The notes under the pieces: generated by a model
What the model saw: only the letters and a program-made list of their open reading frames with translations
Told to the model about the DNA's origin: nothing
Database searches by the model: none
Translations under genes and position numbers: made by a program
Assembly: GCA_902772635.1 (NCBI GenBank)
Contig: CACYBK010000063.1
Span: 1-34,801, forward strand
Length of the DNA stretch: 34,801 nucleotides
Direction of reading: 5' to 3'
DNA from: an uncultured Lachnospiraceae bacterium
GTDB lineage: Bacteria > Bacillota > Clostridia > Lachnospirales > Lachnospiraceae
In this document: positions 1 through 8,553 of the stretch, piece after piece
How positions within the stretch are numbered: the first letter of the stretch is position 1
How the letters are laid out: each line of letters begins with the position of its first letter

Positions 1-371
1 CGGAGAGTCTTTTTCACCTGCTCGTCATCGGATACATGCTCTCCCGTGACACCAGCCATTATGAATATAGCCTGAATGGCATGGTTTGAATTTTTCGCGG
101 CTACAGCACGAACCTCTACAAAGGGAGCAAAGGATTCGCCCTCTATCACCTCTTCAACCGGACTTTCTGTAAAAGCATCCAAAAGAAACTTCACTGTTTC
201 CGCAGGGATATATTTTTTCAGGAGAGCTTCTTCGTCTGAAGAGCCGGGGAATGCAAAAACAGGCCTTGCCGAGGAATCATAGGCACGCACATATACGTGA
301 TTCGCCCTCGAGAAGGTCTTAAGGAAGGTCTCCAGCCCTCCATCCTTTGGATATACAGAAGCAAGATCCAT
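1..371 (-). CDS. Unrecognised sensor-like protein, N-terminal part only
   Basis: An open frame of 123 codons starts at ATG 369-371 and runs off the left edge without a stop. A GGAGG site lies 6-7 nt upstream of the ATG. The visible protein begins MDLASVYPKDGGLETFLKTF, continues with a stretch reading ANHVYVRAYDSSARPVFAFP, and has no signal peptide or membrane segment. The pattern of a short amphipathic helix followed by a beta strand and a D-x-S turn resembles small-ligand sensory domains such as PocR or GAF, but I cannot assign a family. It is transcribed away from the candidate small RNA at 513-614. Coding status is fairly sure; function is unknown. Confidence 0.7.
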   Translation of the reverse strand, partial: MDLASVYPKDGGLETFLKTFSRANHVYVRAYDSSARPVFAFPGSSDEEALLKKYIPAETVKFLLDAFTESPVEEVIEGESFAPFVEVRAVAAKNSNHAIQAIFIMAGVTGEHVSDDEQVKKTL

Positions 372-476
372 TAATTTCCTCCGAAATCGTATTTCAACAC
401 ATTATGATACCAATTTTCAGTAAAAAATGCATTAAAAATGTAGGTCTTCCGTACCCGACTTTTGTAAAAACTCACA

Positions 477-506
477 TTGTCAAAAAAGCTGTTCAATGGA
501 TATAAT
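477..506 (+). promoter_or_regulatory. Sigma-A promoter for candidate small RNA
   Basis: TTGTCA (477-482) and a perfect TATAAT (501-506) are separated by 18 bp. The predicted start is near 513. No plus-strand protein gene follows before the terminator at 589-614, so the promoter appears to drive a non-coding transcript. Confidence 0.7.
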
Positions 507-512
507 GAACGA

Positions 513-614
513 GCATTAAGAAATACACCCCCCTTTAAGTATTTCTTAACGTTTTCCCCTTTATATTTTTAACCCCCCTTTAAAAAAAGACATCCGGACC
601 GGATGTCTTTTTTT
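513..614 (+). ncRNA. Candidate C-rich small RNA, about 100 nt
   Basis: The unit has its own promoter and terminator and no open frame. After the predicted start there is a perfect 11-bp stem (TTAAGAAATAC 516-526 with GTATTTCTTAA 539-549) whose 12-nt loop is ACCCCCCTTTAA (527-538). The identical 12-mer occurs again, apparently unpaired, at 572-583, and a shorter CCCCTTTA lies at 556-563. A strong terminator closes the unit. C-rich loops in Firmicutes small RNAs such as RsaE pair with the purine-rich ribosome binding sites of target mRNAs; the reverse complement of this motif, TTAAAGGGGGGT, resembles such a site. A regulatory role is inferred. It could also be a leader of something outside the window, but the terminator argues against that. 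Confidence 0.65.
589..614. terminator. Bidirectional intrinsic terminator
   Basis: An 8-bp perfect stem (GACATCCG 589-596, CGGATGTC 600-607) with a 3-nt loop is flanked by seven A (582-588) and seven T (608-614). It can end the plus-strand small RNA and also the minus-strand flavin-reductase transcript that stops at 624. Confidence 0.9.
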
Positions 615-623
615 CATATCTAT

Positions 624-1130
624 TCATCTAGCAAGCAATTCCACTATCTCTCCCAGATACATGGTGTGAAGATCCTTTGTCTTGTAAAACTGCTCCTCCA
701 CGCCCTTGTCCACAACATTTTCAAGGGTAAGGGGAAGTGAATACATCTTTTTGCAGATAACAATGAAATTTCCCTCATCTATGAACGGGATTCCCTTGTA
801 ATCATTGATAGTAAGCCTTGAATTTTTGATCTTGTCCTCGTTTCTTCCCGATACCTGCCCCATATACTTAAGTGTCCTTCGATACTTGTCATCAAGAAAT
901 GACACTGAAAAGCTATCGCTTTTGTCAAGAAGCTCTTTTGTGAAGCGGCTTTCCCTGACGTAAACAGTCGCAACGGGTTTGTCCCAGAGCATACCCACCC
1001 CTCCCCATGAGATGGTCATGGAATTTACCTTGTCATCAGCTTTAGTCGTAAGCGCTCCCCAGTTGTCGCCGAATCTCACAAACGGATTGAATTCTATCTC
1101 CTTGATAGGATATGGCTGAAATGCATGCAT
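624..1130 (-). CDS. Flavin reductase-like FMN-binding protein
   Basis: The 168-residue soluble protein matches the flavin reductase/DIM6-NTAB fold family: an N-terminal FNPFVRFGDNWGALTT segment followed by NSMTISWGGVGMLWDKPVATVYVRESR, the usual region around the flavin phosphate in this family. Members bind FMN and act as flavin reductases or of unknown function; the substrate cannot be read from sequence. The start at ATG 1128-1130 has a GAGGAGGAAG site 6-7 nt upstream. It lies 56 bp downstream of ilvE with no terminator between, so it may be co-transcribed, and it ends just before the bidirectional terminator at 589-614. Confidence 0.85.
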   Translation of the reverse strand: MHAFQPYPIKEIEFNPFVRFGDNWGALTTKADDKVNSMTISWGGVGMLWDKPVATVYVRESRFTKELLDKSDSFSVSFLDDKYRRTLKYMGQVSGRNEDKIKNSRLTINDYKGIPFIDEGNFIVICKKMYSLPLTLENVVDKGVEEQFYKTKDLHTMYLGEIVELLAR

Positions 1131-1186
1131 GGGCTTCCTCCTCTTCTATTCCCCTTAATAATAGATCCTGTGAAAGTCCTTATCTT

Positions 1187-2254
1187 TTAGCAGACCTCGA
1201 CCGTCCAGCCGTACTTGTCAGGAAGACGGCCCCACTGGATGCCGGTAAGCGTATCGTAGAGCTTCTGTGTAAGCTCTCCTGTCTTCATATCGTTGATCGT
1301 GATGACGTCATCCTTGAATTTGAGTTTTCCTACCGGGCTTATAACTGCTGCTGTGCCGGTTCCGAATACCTCCTCAAGCTTTCCTTCGTGTCCGTAGCGC
1401 ATGAGGTCTTCTGCCTTGAGATGGGCCTCATTCACCTTGTAGCCCCAGTCCTTCAAGATATGGATCATCGAATCCCTTGTGACACCCGGAAGGACTGTCC
1501 CCTCATTAATAGGCGCTGTATATATCTCTCCGTCGATCTTGAACATAATGTTCATGGAGCCGACCTCTTCGACATAGGTCCTTGTTGCGCCATCGAGCCA
1601 GAGCACCTGATCATAGCCCTCTTTCTCAGCCTTGACCTGCCCGGCTATTGAGCCTGCATAGTTGCCTCCGCACTTCGTAAAGCCTGTTCCGCCCTGGACG
1701 GCACGAACGAGCTCGTCCTCGATCATTATCTTTACGGGATTGAGTCCCTCTGCGTAATACATGCCGACCGGGCTCAGGATCACAAGGAATCTGTAATTTG
1801 TGGCCATATGTACCCCAAGGGCTGCCTCTGTCGCGAAAACGAAGGGTCTTATGTAAAGCGAGGTATTGGGAAGTGTGGGAACCCAGTCCTTTTCCTTCTC
1901 AACAAGTGCTTTGATCGCATCCACAAAGATGTCGACGGGAACCTTCGGCATGCAGAGCCTCTCATTGGAGTTTTGCATCCTCTTCGCGTTCATTTCGGGA
2001 CGGAAGAGCTGTATCTTTCCATCCTCCCTCCTGTAGGCCTTGAGCCCCTCAAAAGTCTCCTGCGCATAATGAAGAACAACACAGGCGGGATCGAACTGTA
2101 TCGGGCCATAGGGGACGATCCTCGCATCATGCCACTCATGCTCCCTGTCCCAGTCCATCTCGAACATATAGTCCGTAAAATACTTTCCAAAGCCAAGCTT
2201 GTTCCAGTCCGGCTTTTCCTTAAGATCTTTTCTTTCAACAAAACGGATGTCCAT
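1187..2254 (-). CDS. ilvE: Branched-chain amino acid aminotransferase
   Basis: The 355-residue protein is a class IV PLP aminotransferase of the BCAT type II group. It transfers the amino group between glutamate and the keto acids of leucine, isoleucine and valine in the cytosol. The PLP lysine is Lys194 in GGTGFTKCGGNYAGS, followed by the QVLWLDGATRTYVEEVGSMN block that holds the conserved glutamate, and by FGTGTAAVISPVG near the C-terminus. The start at 2254 is preferred over an upstream in-frame start at 2338 because GGAGG lies 8-9 nt before it and the family begins near this point; the upstream extension would also overlap the promoter at 2310-2338. It is preceded by its own promoter, separate from comEC. 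Confidence 0.95.
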   Translation of the reverse strand: MDIRFVERKDLKEKPDWNKLGFGKYFTDYMFEMDWDREHEWHDARIVPYGPIQFDPACVVLHYAQETFEGLKAYRREDGKIQLFRPEMNAKRMQNSNERLCMPKVPVDIFVDAIKALVEKEKDWVPTLPNTSLYIRPFVFATEAALGVHMATNYRFLVILSPVGMYYAEGLNPVKIMIEDELVRAVQGGTGFTKCGGNYAGSIAGQVKAEKEGYDQVLWLDGATRTYVEEVGSMNIMFKIDGEIYTAPINEGTVLPGVTRDSMIHILKDWGYKVNEAHLKAEDLMRYGHEGKLEEVFGTGTAAVISPVGKLKFKDDVITINDMKTGELTQKLYDTLTGIQWGRLPDKYGWTVEVC

Positions 2255-2281
2255 TGTCTTTTCCTCCAAACAAAAATCTGC

Positions 2282-2304
2282 TTCAAAGCCAAAACAGCTT
2301 TGAA
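2282..2304 (-). other. Stem-loop at 5' end of ilvE mRNA
   Basis: TTCAAAGC and GCTTTGAA form a perfect 8-bp stem with a 7-nt loop. The predicted transcription start of ilvE (near 2303) falls at its first arm, so the mRNA would begin with a hairpin, a feature that can protect a 5' end. A T5 stretch follows a few bases later, so weak attenuation cannot be excluded. There is no T-box or other recognised riboswitch here. Confidence 0.4.
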
Positions 2305-2309
2305 ACATA

Positions 2310-2338
2310 ATTATCGGTCTTTCCGGCCTCGATTTCAA
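2310..2338 (-). promoter_or_regulatory. Sigma-A promoter of ilvE
   Basis: On the minus strand TTGAAA (2333-2338) and GATAAT (2310-2315) are separated by exactly 17 bp, about 55 bp upstream of the ilvE start and just downstream of the comEC stop. Confidence 0.75.
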
Positions 2339-2368
2339 CTGTTGTTTTTTCGAAGAAACGCATTTTTC

Positions 2369-4804
2369 TCACCCCGACATAGTCTCAAGATCAAGAATCC
2401 CGTTTTTTTCAAAGACCTTTATCTGTCCTTTTTCAATGGTGCATAGATGTTCTATCGAAAGAGAATCGAGCCTTGCAATAGTCTCCTTTCCGGGGTGGCC
2501 ATAGCGGTTCCCCTTCCCTGCAGAGATCAATGTTATGTCCTCCCTTCCCGAAAGAATTGAAAGAAGATCATTGCAATTTGAATAATTGCTCCCATGATGT
2601 GCGGCCTTGAGTATCAGCGTTTTCTTTGCAGCCTCGTAAAGCATTTTCTTTGCAGTCTCATCAGATAGTATCATCTCCTCCTGCTCACTTCCGATGTCTC
2701 CGGTGAGAAGGATCGATGCCTTCAGATCCTTTCTTTCAACGAGAAGGACCAGTGAATTTGCGTTCGCATCCCCCGCCCTCAGATATTCGTCGGTCCCGGA
2801 GAACAGACAGGTAATGACAGTATTTCCGCCTGAAAGAACAAGCCTTTCGCCCTTTTCCATGAATTTGAGAGCCGCACCATCCATTTTAACCGCAGTGATC
2901 AGCCTTTCGTAATTTTCATTTTCAACGACCTTTTTGGGAAGTATCACCATTTGAACAGGATAGCCACTCTCCAGCGCCTCTATCAGCCCTGAGACATGGT
3001 CGGTATCAAGATGACTTACAAACCAGTAGTCTATCCCGCCCGTGACGCCCCGTGATTTAAGAAAAGGCAGTATGACATTCCTTGCAACCTCTTTTTTGCT
3101 GGTGCTGCCGCCATCGATCATAATATGCGTTTTTCTGTCCGTCCGAAGATAAAGTCCGTCCCCCTGCCCCACGGAGAACATGTCAAATTCAAAGCCGCCT
3201 CCCTTGAAACCGGAAAGTATCACGGGAAGCAGAATGAAGACCACGGCTGCCTTTGGAAGATATGCTTTTACATCCTTCTTTTGAGCATTTACGGGATCAG
3301 CCAGATCCTCCCGGCTCTTTAAGGTACGAAGAAGTTTTAATGCAAAATAGACGCCGACAAAAAATAAAATGAAATAAAGCACTATCTGAAGTTCGCCCGG
3401 TTTTCCAAATGTGAGGCTTGAAAACGGAAGCTTCAGCGTCAATGCCGAAAGCCATTCATAGAAATACAAAAGAAGATGCACGGGAAAAAGAAGAAGCTTT
3501 AAAAATAATATTCCTGAAACGAGAGCCATGAAAAGGAGTGCTGTCATTAGAGGGATCAAAATGAGATTAAGGAAAACCTGATACAAAGGGATCTCATAGT
3601 AGTACAGGGCCACGATAGGAGCAGTTCCAAGACAGACCGTAAAGGAAAACACAAATGACATAATGAACTTCTCAAAAATAGAAGGTTTATAGCCCCTTAT
3701 TTCTCTGTGCCTTTCCCTTATAAAGGATTCAAGCGCTTCACTGATGGGTCTTCCCGCTGCTGCCACGATAAATACGGCAGAAAAAGAAAAGACAAAGGCT
3801 GAATCAAAAAGGGAGAAGGGATTTTTCATTATCAATATGACTGCAGCTACCCCCTCATTTGTAAGCATATCCGCTTCTCTTCCGAGGGACTCTGACAAAA
3901 GTGATAGAAAGAACATGATGAGTGCCCGCTCTGCTGAAACAGACATGCCGCACATCTGGGCATAAAGAAATGAAAACGGGATTGAGATCAGAAAAGACAT
4001 GAAGAAACTGAACCGGAGACGCCGGAGAAGCTTATAAATGAGACTTCCCACTATTGAGATATGAAGCCCCGAAACCGCAAGAAGATGCGCTATCCCTGAG
4101 GCCGAGAAGAGGTCCTTCACGTCAGAAGAAAGCCCTCCCTTGTCACCGAGTGCCATCGCGCTCAGTATCGCACCCTCCTCCCCCGGAAGATTGTCTTCAA
4201 AAAAGTTTTTCAGCCTTTCCCGAAGATCTGAAAGCACCTGCCGGATCGAGAATACAGGCTTTTTTAAAAGCGTGATCTTTGGTTTAAAAAGCTTTATCCC
4301 TATATCCTTTCCGCTTAAGTATTCCTTCTCGGAAAAACCGCCCTCGTTCTCTCTTTCCGAGATCTCAGAGGGCGTACCTTCAAGCTTGTAAAGGCTTCCC
4401 GGGACAAAGCTTATCTTCTCGTCCAGATAAAATATAAGCCCGCCGGGGCTGTAGTTTTTGCTGCCCGAACGAAAGCTGACTTCTTTAAGATAATAGGCAT
4501 AAGAGCTTGTCTTCTCCTCAGTCTTCTCAGCCTTCCCGTAAAACACTTCCTCCTCTTTGGAAAGATCTTCTGAAGCCATCTTTGCCTGCGTCCTTACAAA
4601 CATGTGCGCCTCTCCCCGAAAAAGTCCGAAGATGAATGCAGCGGCAACGACCAGAAAAGCTGCTTTTCTCCTCTTCAAAAATGAAATCGATATAAGAGCA
4701 AAGATGACAAGAAAGATTATCCTTAAGGTGGGATTTTCGATAACGGCAAAGGCCGCCCCGAGGGAAAACGAGACCGCCAAGGAAAAAAGCGGTCGTTTGT
4801 CCAT
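2369..4804 (-). CDS. comEC: ComEC/Rec2 DNA-uptake channel with MBL nuclease domain
   Basis: The 811-residue membrane protein is ComEC, the channel that carries single-stranded DNA across the inner membrane during transformation. Residues 1-175 are the N-terminal soluble/TM region (DUF4131), about 205-490 the Competence multi-pass domain with SGIAHLLAVSGLHIS at 236-250, and about 540-790 a metallo-beta-lactamase domain. The last keeps HLDTDH (598-603), TGDIG (701-705), AHHGS (735-739) and YGHP (768-771), so metal binding looks intact; in ComEC this domain is proposed to degrade the non-transported strand. Length is normal and there is no frameshift. AAAGGA precedes the ATG at 4804. It is the last gene of a five-gene run, 16 bp after the GerMN gene. 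Confidence 0.95.
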   Translation of the reverse strand: MDKRPLFSLAVSFSLGAAFAVIENPTLRIIFLVIFALISISFLKRRKAAFLVVAAAFIFGLFRGEAHMFVRTQAKMASEDLSKEEEVFYGKAEKTEEKTSSYAYYLKEVSFRSGSKNYSPGGLIFYLDEKISFVPGSLYKLEGTPSEISERENEGGFSEKEYLSGKDIGIKLFKPKITLLKKPVFSIRQVLSDLRERLKNFFEDNLPGEEGAILSAMALGDKGGLSSDVKDLFSASGIAHLLAVSGLHISIVGSLIYKLLRRLRFSFFMSFLISIPFSFLYAQMCGMSVSAERALIMFFLSLLSESLGREADMLTNEGVAAVILIMKNPFSLFDSAFVFSFSAVFIVAAAGRPISEALESFIRERHREIRGYKPSIFEKFIMSFVFSFTVCLGTAPIVALYYYEIPLYQVFLNLILIPLMTALLFMALVSGILFLKLLLFPVHLLLYFYEWLSALTLKLPFSSLTFGKPGELQIVLYFILFFVGVYFALKLLRTLKSREDLADPVNAQKKDVKAYLPKAAVVFILLPVILSGFKGGGFEFDMFSVGQGDGLYLRTDRKTHIMIDGGSTSKKEVARNVILPFLKSRGVTGGIDYWFVSHLDTDHVSGLIEALESGYPVQMVILPKKVVENENYERLITAVKMDGAALKFMEKGERLVLSGGNTVITCLFSGTDEYLRAGDANANSLVLLVERKDLKASILLTGDIGSEQEEMILSDETAKKMLYEAAKKTLILKAAHHGSNYSNCNDLLSILSGREDITLISAGKGNRYGHPGKETIARLDSLSIEHLCTIEKGQIKVFEKNGILDLETMSG

Positions 4805-4820
4805 AGATTTGATCCTTTGA

Positions 4821-5738
4821 TTATTCTATTATGAGCTTTGGATTCTTTTCATAGGTTCCGGAAAAGCTGTTCTCCGATATATCCGGAGTTCCGTTCCGAA
4901 AGACAGTGATCTGAACCTTGCTTATCCCGTCAAGATTGCAGAGGGAATTCACAAGGGTATAGATCGAAACTTCACGGGTGACACCTGTGACCTTCGTAAA
5001 ATAGCTGCTGTCTATATCAAGATAACATATACCGTCGGATGTCGAGATATGAAGAAAGACCGAGGAATCGCTTATGATAGCCTTCAAACCGCTTCCTACA
5101 GGCTCCTGGCAGAGGTTTTCGATAACAAGCTTCGCGAGGTTCGTATTTGAGCTGTAATGCACCCTTCTCTCGTAGGGAACCAGTCTTTCACCGTCAGAAG
5201 AAGGATAATAAAGGAGCAGATCCCTGATCTGAAGTGCTGCCTGGCTGTTGCCGAAGTTTCCTATGAAGCTGTCCTTCGTCATTGTCCCTATCGTACGCCC
5301 GACCGCGTCCACAAGTACTGAATCGCCGACATAGAAGGAAACGCCTGAAAGCCCCTCTATCTGAAGCAGTGTATTTACTATAGCCGCACGTATCAAGGGC
5401 TCCCGAATAAGCGGGATGTCCGAATAGCCCTCCGAAAAATAGACGGACATTCTGCTGCCATCTTCCGAAAACTCTATAGATCTCACATCAACCTTCGCGG
5501 GTATGGGAGCTTCAGCCCCTCTTCTCTGAGCATTGTCACCAAGCTGGTCAAGCATGCTTCTTGCGAGTTCTTCCTTTGAGGAAGGCACCTCGCCCTCAAA
5601 ACTGTTTTCCACAAGTGATGTGCCGGAGGAGTCTATCCCGTAGATAATATAGCCTCCTTCCTTCCCGGCGCAGCCACCTGAAAGAAGTATGCAAAGAAGG
5701 AAGCAAAGAGAAAGAATGAACCTTTTAAAAATCTTCAT
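4821..5738 (-). CDS. Lipoprotein with two GerMN domains
   Basis: The 305-residue protein starts MKIFKRFILSLCFLLCILLS and has the lipobox LSGGC, so it should be anchored to the outer face of the membrane. Two GerMN-type modules follow, roughly residues 50-160 (ending in VSFYVGDSVLVDAVGRTIG) and 180-290 (ending in VQITVFRNGTP). GerMN domains occur in the GerM sporulation/germination protein and in LpqB-type lipoproteins linked to sensor kinases. The start at 5738 has GGAGG at 9 nt; ATG 5744, two codons upstream, is possible but too close to that site. It overlaps the histidine kinase gene by 14 bp, which suggests translational coupling, and precedes comEC. Its job may be envelope sensing or DNA uptake; neither is shown. 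Confidence 0.85.
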   Translation of the reverse strand: MKIFKRFILSLCFLLCILLSGGCAGKEGGYIIYGIDSSGTSLVENSFEGEVPSSKEELARSMLDQLGDNAQRRGAEAPIPAKVDVRSIEFSEDGSRMSVYFSEGYSDIPLIREPLIRAAIVNTLLQIEGLSGVSFYVGDSVLVDAVGRTIGTMTKDSFIGNFGNSQAALQIRDLLLYYPSSDGERLVPYERRVHYSSNTNLAKLVIENLCQEPVGSGLKAIISDSSVFLHISTSDGICYLDIDSSYFTKVTGVTREVSIYTLVNSLCNLDGISKVQITVFRNGTPDISENSFSGTYEKNPKLIIE

Positions 5739-7254
5739 TTTCATTTTCCTCCGCTGCCACATCCTTTTCCTCAGTAATATATTTGAGCGGAACCCTGACA
5801 GCAAAACGCGTCCCTTCATCAAGCACGCTCTTTACCTTGATCTCGCCCCTGTGCATCCGAATGACTGTCTGCGTTATGGCAAGCCCAAGTCCCGTGCCGC
5901 CTATCTCACGGCTGTGAGACTTATCAGCCCGATAGAATCTCTCGAATATGTGGGGAATGCTCTCTTCGGGTATTCCTATCCCGTTGTCCTCAACATGAAT
6001 GTAGAAATAACGATGGTCGGAATTGAGGCTCACATGTACATAGCCGCCTTTTTTGTTGTATTTGATCGCGTTTTCAATGAGATTCGAGATCGCAAGTGAG
6101 AACTTTGTCTCGTCTATCTCAGCAACTATGGGTCTGAAGGTCTCAAGGACAAGTTCCACATTTGCCTTTTCAGCAATAGGAGAAAGCCTCTTCATGAGAA
6201 GTTCAAGTAGATCATTTATTCTGACTGAAGAGACAGATAGTTCATCTGAGCCGCGGTCAAAGCGTACCAGAGTAAGGAGATCGTTGATTATCGTTGTTTC
6301 ACGATCGATCTCGCCCGTTATATCAGCCATGAACTCCCTGTACATATCGGCAGGGACGTCCTCCATGGAATTCAGGGAATCCGCCAGAACCTTCATTGAA
6401 GCAAGTGGAGTCTTCAATTCGTGAGAAACGTTTGAAACGAATTCCTGCCTGGAATCGTTCATTGTCTTCATCACGGCAGCGTAGCTGTTGAAGTGGCTGC
6501 TGATCTCGGCGGCCTCGGAAACTGAATTTTCCTTCAGCACCGGCTCAGAAAAGCCCTTTTCAACATCCTCTATTTCAGACGAAAGCCGCCTTAAAGGAGC
6601 CGTCAATCTCTTTGAGATGAGAAGTGAGATTCCAAAGGCCGCGACGATATTCGCGGCAAGAAACAGTATGAGAAATGAGCCCTGGGTATTTTTGGAAAGA
6701 GCGGTGTTTTCCATGGAGCACACGAACATGATGACCCCGGAAACAGGCACGGTCCCTGTCCTTTTCACAGGTGAGGAAGCCGCTGTTTGAGGAGCCGCAG
6801 CCCCCTCAGTCTCCCCGGTTATTGGAACGCATACCGTCAGGAATTTGTTTACCTTATCCCTGTCATAGGCTGTTGCTCCGGAAAGAGCCTTTATAGCTAT
6901 ATCCCAGATCACAGTCCTCCCCTCGTAGAGAGAATAGGTGTCCTTTATGACACGAAGGGTCCTGTCAAGAACGAGTATCCTCCCTGAAAGAGACTGCGCG
7001 ACAGAATCAAGGGTGATATTTACAGCTTCATCGGTAGGACTCGTTAAATAGCCGCTCGTAAGTATGTCATTTCCAAGTATCTGGGATTCACTTGTAACTG
7101 AAAGAACCTCTGCTTTCTCGACTTCGTTCTCATAGACGAAGGAAAAGCCGAGTGAAAAGAGGATTGATGGGATTATCCCAATAAGAAGACCGAAAATAAA
7201 GATCCGGCTCCTCATGCTCTTGAATATTTTTTTGAGTGAAAAATGTTTTTTCAA
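5725..7254 (-). CDS. Membrane sensor histidine kinase (PhoR/ResE type)
   Basis: The 509-residue kinase has TM1 at about 17-39, an extracytoplasmic sensor region 40-190 containing an Ala/Pro/Thr-rich loop near 150-166, TM2 at about 193-215, a HAMP linker to about 268, HisKA with phospho-acceptor His278 in SHELKTPLASMK, and HATPase motifs NLIENAIKYN, DNGIGIP and GGTGLGLAI. It should phosphorylate the response regulator encoded just upstream. The longest frame begins with TTG 7252-7254, whose bases overlap the regulator's TGA stop (TTGA); an internal ATG at codon 14 is the main alternative, and neither has a strong ribosome site. The signal sensed is unknown. Confidence 0.93.
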   Translation of the reverse strand: MKKHFSLKKIFKSMRSRIFIFGLLIGIIPSILFSLGFSFVYENEVEKAEVLSVTSESQILGNDILTSGYLTSPTDEAVNITLDSVAQSLSGRILVLDRTLRVIKDTYSLYEGRTVIWDIAIKALSGATAYDRDKVNKFLTVCVPITGETEGAAAPQTAASSPVKRTGTVPVSGVIMFVCSMENTALSKNTQGSFLILFLAANIVAAFGISLLISKRLTAPLRRLSSEIEDVEKGFSEPVLKENSVSEAAEISSHFNSYAAVMKTMNDSRQEFVSNVSHELKTPLASMKVLADSLNSMEDVPADMYREFMADITGEIDRETTIINDLLTLVRFDRGSDELSVSSVRINDLLELLMKRLSPIAEKANVELVLETFRPIVAEIDETKFSLAISNLIENAIKYNKKGGYVHVSLNSDHRYFYIHVEDNGIGIPEESIPHIFERFYRADKSHSREIGGTGLGLAITQTVIRMHRGEIKVKSVLDEGTRFAVRVPLKYITEEKDVAAEENENEDF

Positions 7255-7940
7255 GGTTTAAAAAGGTAACCGACTCCCCATTTTGTCTGGATATAACGGG
7301 GTTCGCCGGGGTTTTCCTCCATTTTTTCGCGAAGACGCCTGACATGAACATCAACTGTACGGGCATCTCCGGGATAATCAGCACCCCAAAGAGCCTCAAG
7401 GAGCGCATCCCTCGAGAATACCTTGTCGGGATTCGTCGCAAAGAGAATGAGCATATCAAATTCGCGGGATGTGAGATTGACCTCCTCGCCTTTAATAAAG
7501 AGCCGTCTGGATCTCTTTTCGATCCGAAGGTCTCCGTATTCGATCGTAAGGTCATCTTCTTCTTTCTTCTCGGAGCCGGCGCTTCGGCGCATGATAGCTT
7601 TGATCCTTGCCTTCACCTCAAGTATGTTGAACGGCTTTGTGATATAGTCATCAGCCCCGTATTCAAGGCCGAGTATCTTGTCCATATCGTCGCCCTTGGC
7701 AGTCAGCATTACAATGGGCATTTCGGAAAACTCCCTTATCCTGCGGCAGACCTCAAAGCCATCCACCTTCGGGAGCATGACATCAAGGAGGACCATGTCG
7801 TAACGGGTCTTTCCGGCAAGATCAAGTGCTTCCTGCCCATCATAGGCACAGTCTACCTCCATGCCGTCCTGCTCAAGGGAAAACTTGATCCCCTTGACTA
7901 TCAGCTTTTCATCATCAACTACGAGAACTTTTTTTGCCAT
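7251..7940 (-). CDS. OmpR/PhoB-family response regulator
   Basis: The 229-residue protein has an N-terminal receiver domain with acidic pocket Asp9/Asp10, phospho-acceptor Asp53 in MVLLDVMLP, Thr80 and Lys102 (YITKPF), and a C-terminal winged-helix DNA-binding domain from about 130 with TSREFDMLILF and RTVDVHVRRLREKM. All phosphorylation residues are present. It is the partner of the kinase whose gene overlaps its stop, and it begins 7 bp after the comEA stop, so it is transcribed with comEA. Targets are unknown; its own operon is an obvious candidate. Confidence 0.95.
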   Translation of the reverse strand: MAKKVLVVDDEKLIVKGIKFSLEQDGMEVDCAYDGQEALDLAGKTRYDMVLLDVMLPKVDGFEVCRRIREFSEMPIVMLTAKGDDMDKILGLEYGADDYITKPFNILEVKARIKAIMRRSAGSEKKEEDDLTIEYGDLRIEKRSRRLFIKGEEVNLTSREFDMLILFATNPDKVFSRDALLEALWGADYPGDARTVDVHVRRLREKMEENPGEPRYIQTKWGVGYLFKP

Positions 7941-7947
7941 AATAAAC

Positions 7948-8553
7948 CTAAACCGTTATCCTATCCTTTATCTTTTCATAAAGTCCGCCCTTTATGCCGC
8001 TGATCATCGTGATATCCTCAGGGCTTTTAAAGGGACCGTTCTTCTGCCGAAAGTCAAGTATCAGCTTCGCCTTTGCCTCTCCTATCCCGGGAAGAGTAGT
8101 TAAAGCGCTTGCGTCAGCGGTATTGATATTGACCTTCCCGTCTGCATTGGCACCTGAATCCTCAGAAGCAGCCAAAACCTCGCCTTCCCTTTTGATATAT
8201 ATCTTTTCTCCGTCAACGGCTTCCTTCGCCTGGTTCAGATCTCTTATGTCCGCGTCGGGGAGCAGACCGCCTGCCATTGAGATAAGAGAAAAAACACGAC
8301 TTCCCTTCTCTACCTCAAATACGCCCGGAGCATTCACCGCCCCCTGTATCTCTACAAATATCCTCTCCTCTTTTTCATCCGACTTCTTTGCAGCATCCTC
8401 CGAAGTTTCATCAGAAGATGAGGTCCTTTCCGTATCAGAACCTGCCGAGACATTTTTGTCTTCAAAATAAGAGGTGCTTGCACAGGACGAAAAAAAGAAA
8501 AGCGAAAGAACTATCGCCGCAAAACTGAGTCTTAAAAAAATACCGGTTTTCAA
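7948..8553 (-). CDS. comEA: ComEA-like DNA receptor, predicted lipoprotein
   Basis: The protein has an SLBB-type domain (IFVEIQGAVNAPGVFEVEKG) followed by a C-terminal helix-hairpin-helix pair (VNINTADASALTTLPGIGEA and SPEDITMISGIKGG), the ComEA layout: a surface DNA-binding receptor that hands DNA to ComEC. The N-terminus is a hydrophobic segment ending FFFSSC, a plausible lipobox, then a Ser/Glu/Asp-rich linker. I prefer TTG 8553 as start because AAAGGA lies 8 nt upstream and because the predicted transcription start (near 8601) would leave the longer frame, from ATG 8595, almost leaderless. The frame from 8595 gives 215 residues against 201. First gene of the competence/two-component operon. 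Confidence 0.9.
   Translation of the reverse strand: MKTGIFLRLSFAAIVLSLFFFSSCASTSYFEDKNVSAGSDTERTSSSDETSEDAAKKSDEKEERIFVEIQGAVNAPGVFEVEKGSRVFSLISMAGGLLPDADIRDLNQAKEAVDGEKIYIKREGEVLAASEDSGANADGKVNINTADASALTTLPGIGEAKAKLILDFRQKNGPFKSPEDITMISGIKGGLYEKIKDRITV

Noticed and set aside
1187..2338. Longer ilvE start at 2338
   Set aside because: The added residues overlap the promoter and lack a ribosome site; the family begins at 2254.
2255..2368. T-box or attenuator upstream of ilvE
   Set aside because: The gap is too short, there is no T-box sequence, and the only stem-loop sits at the very 5' end without a proper T tract.
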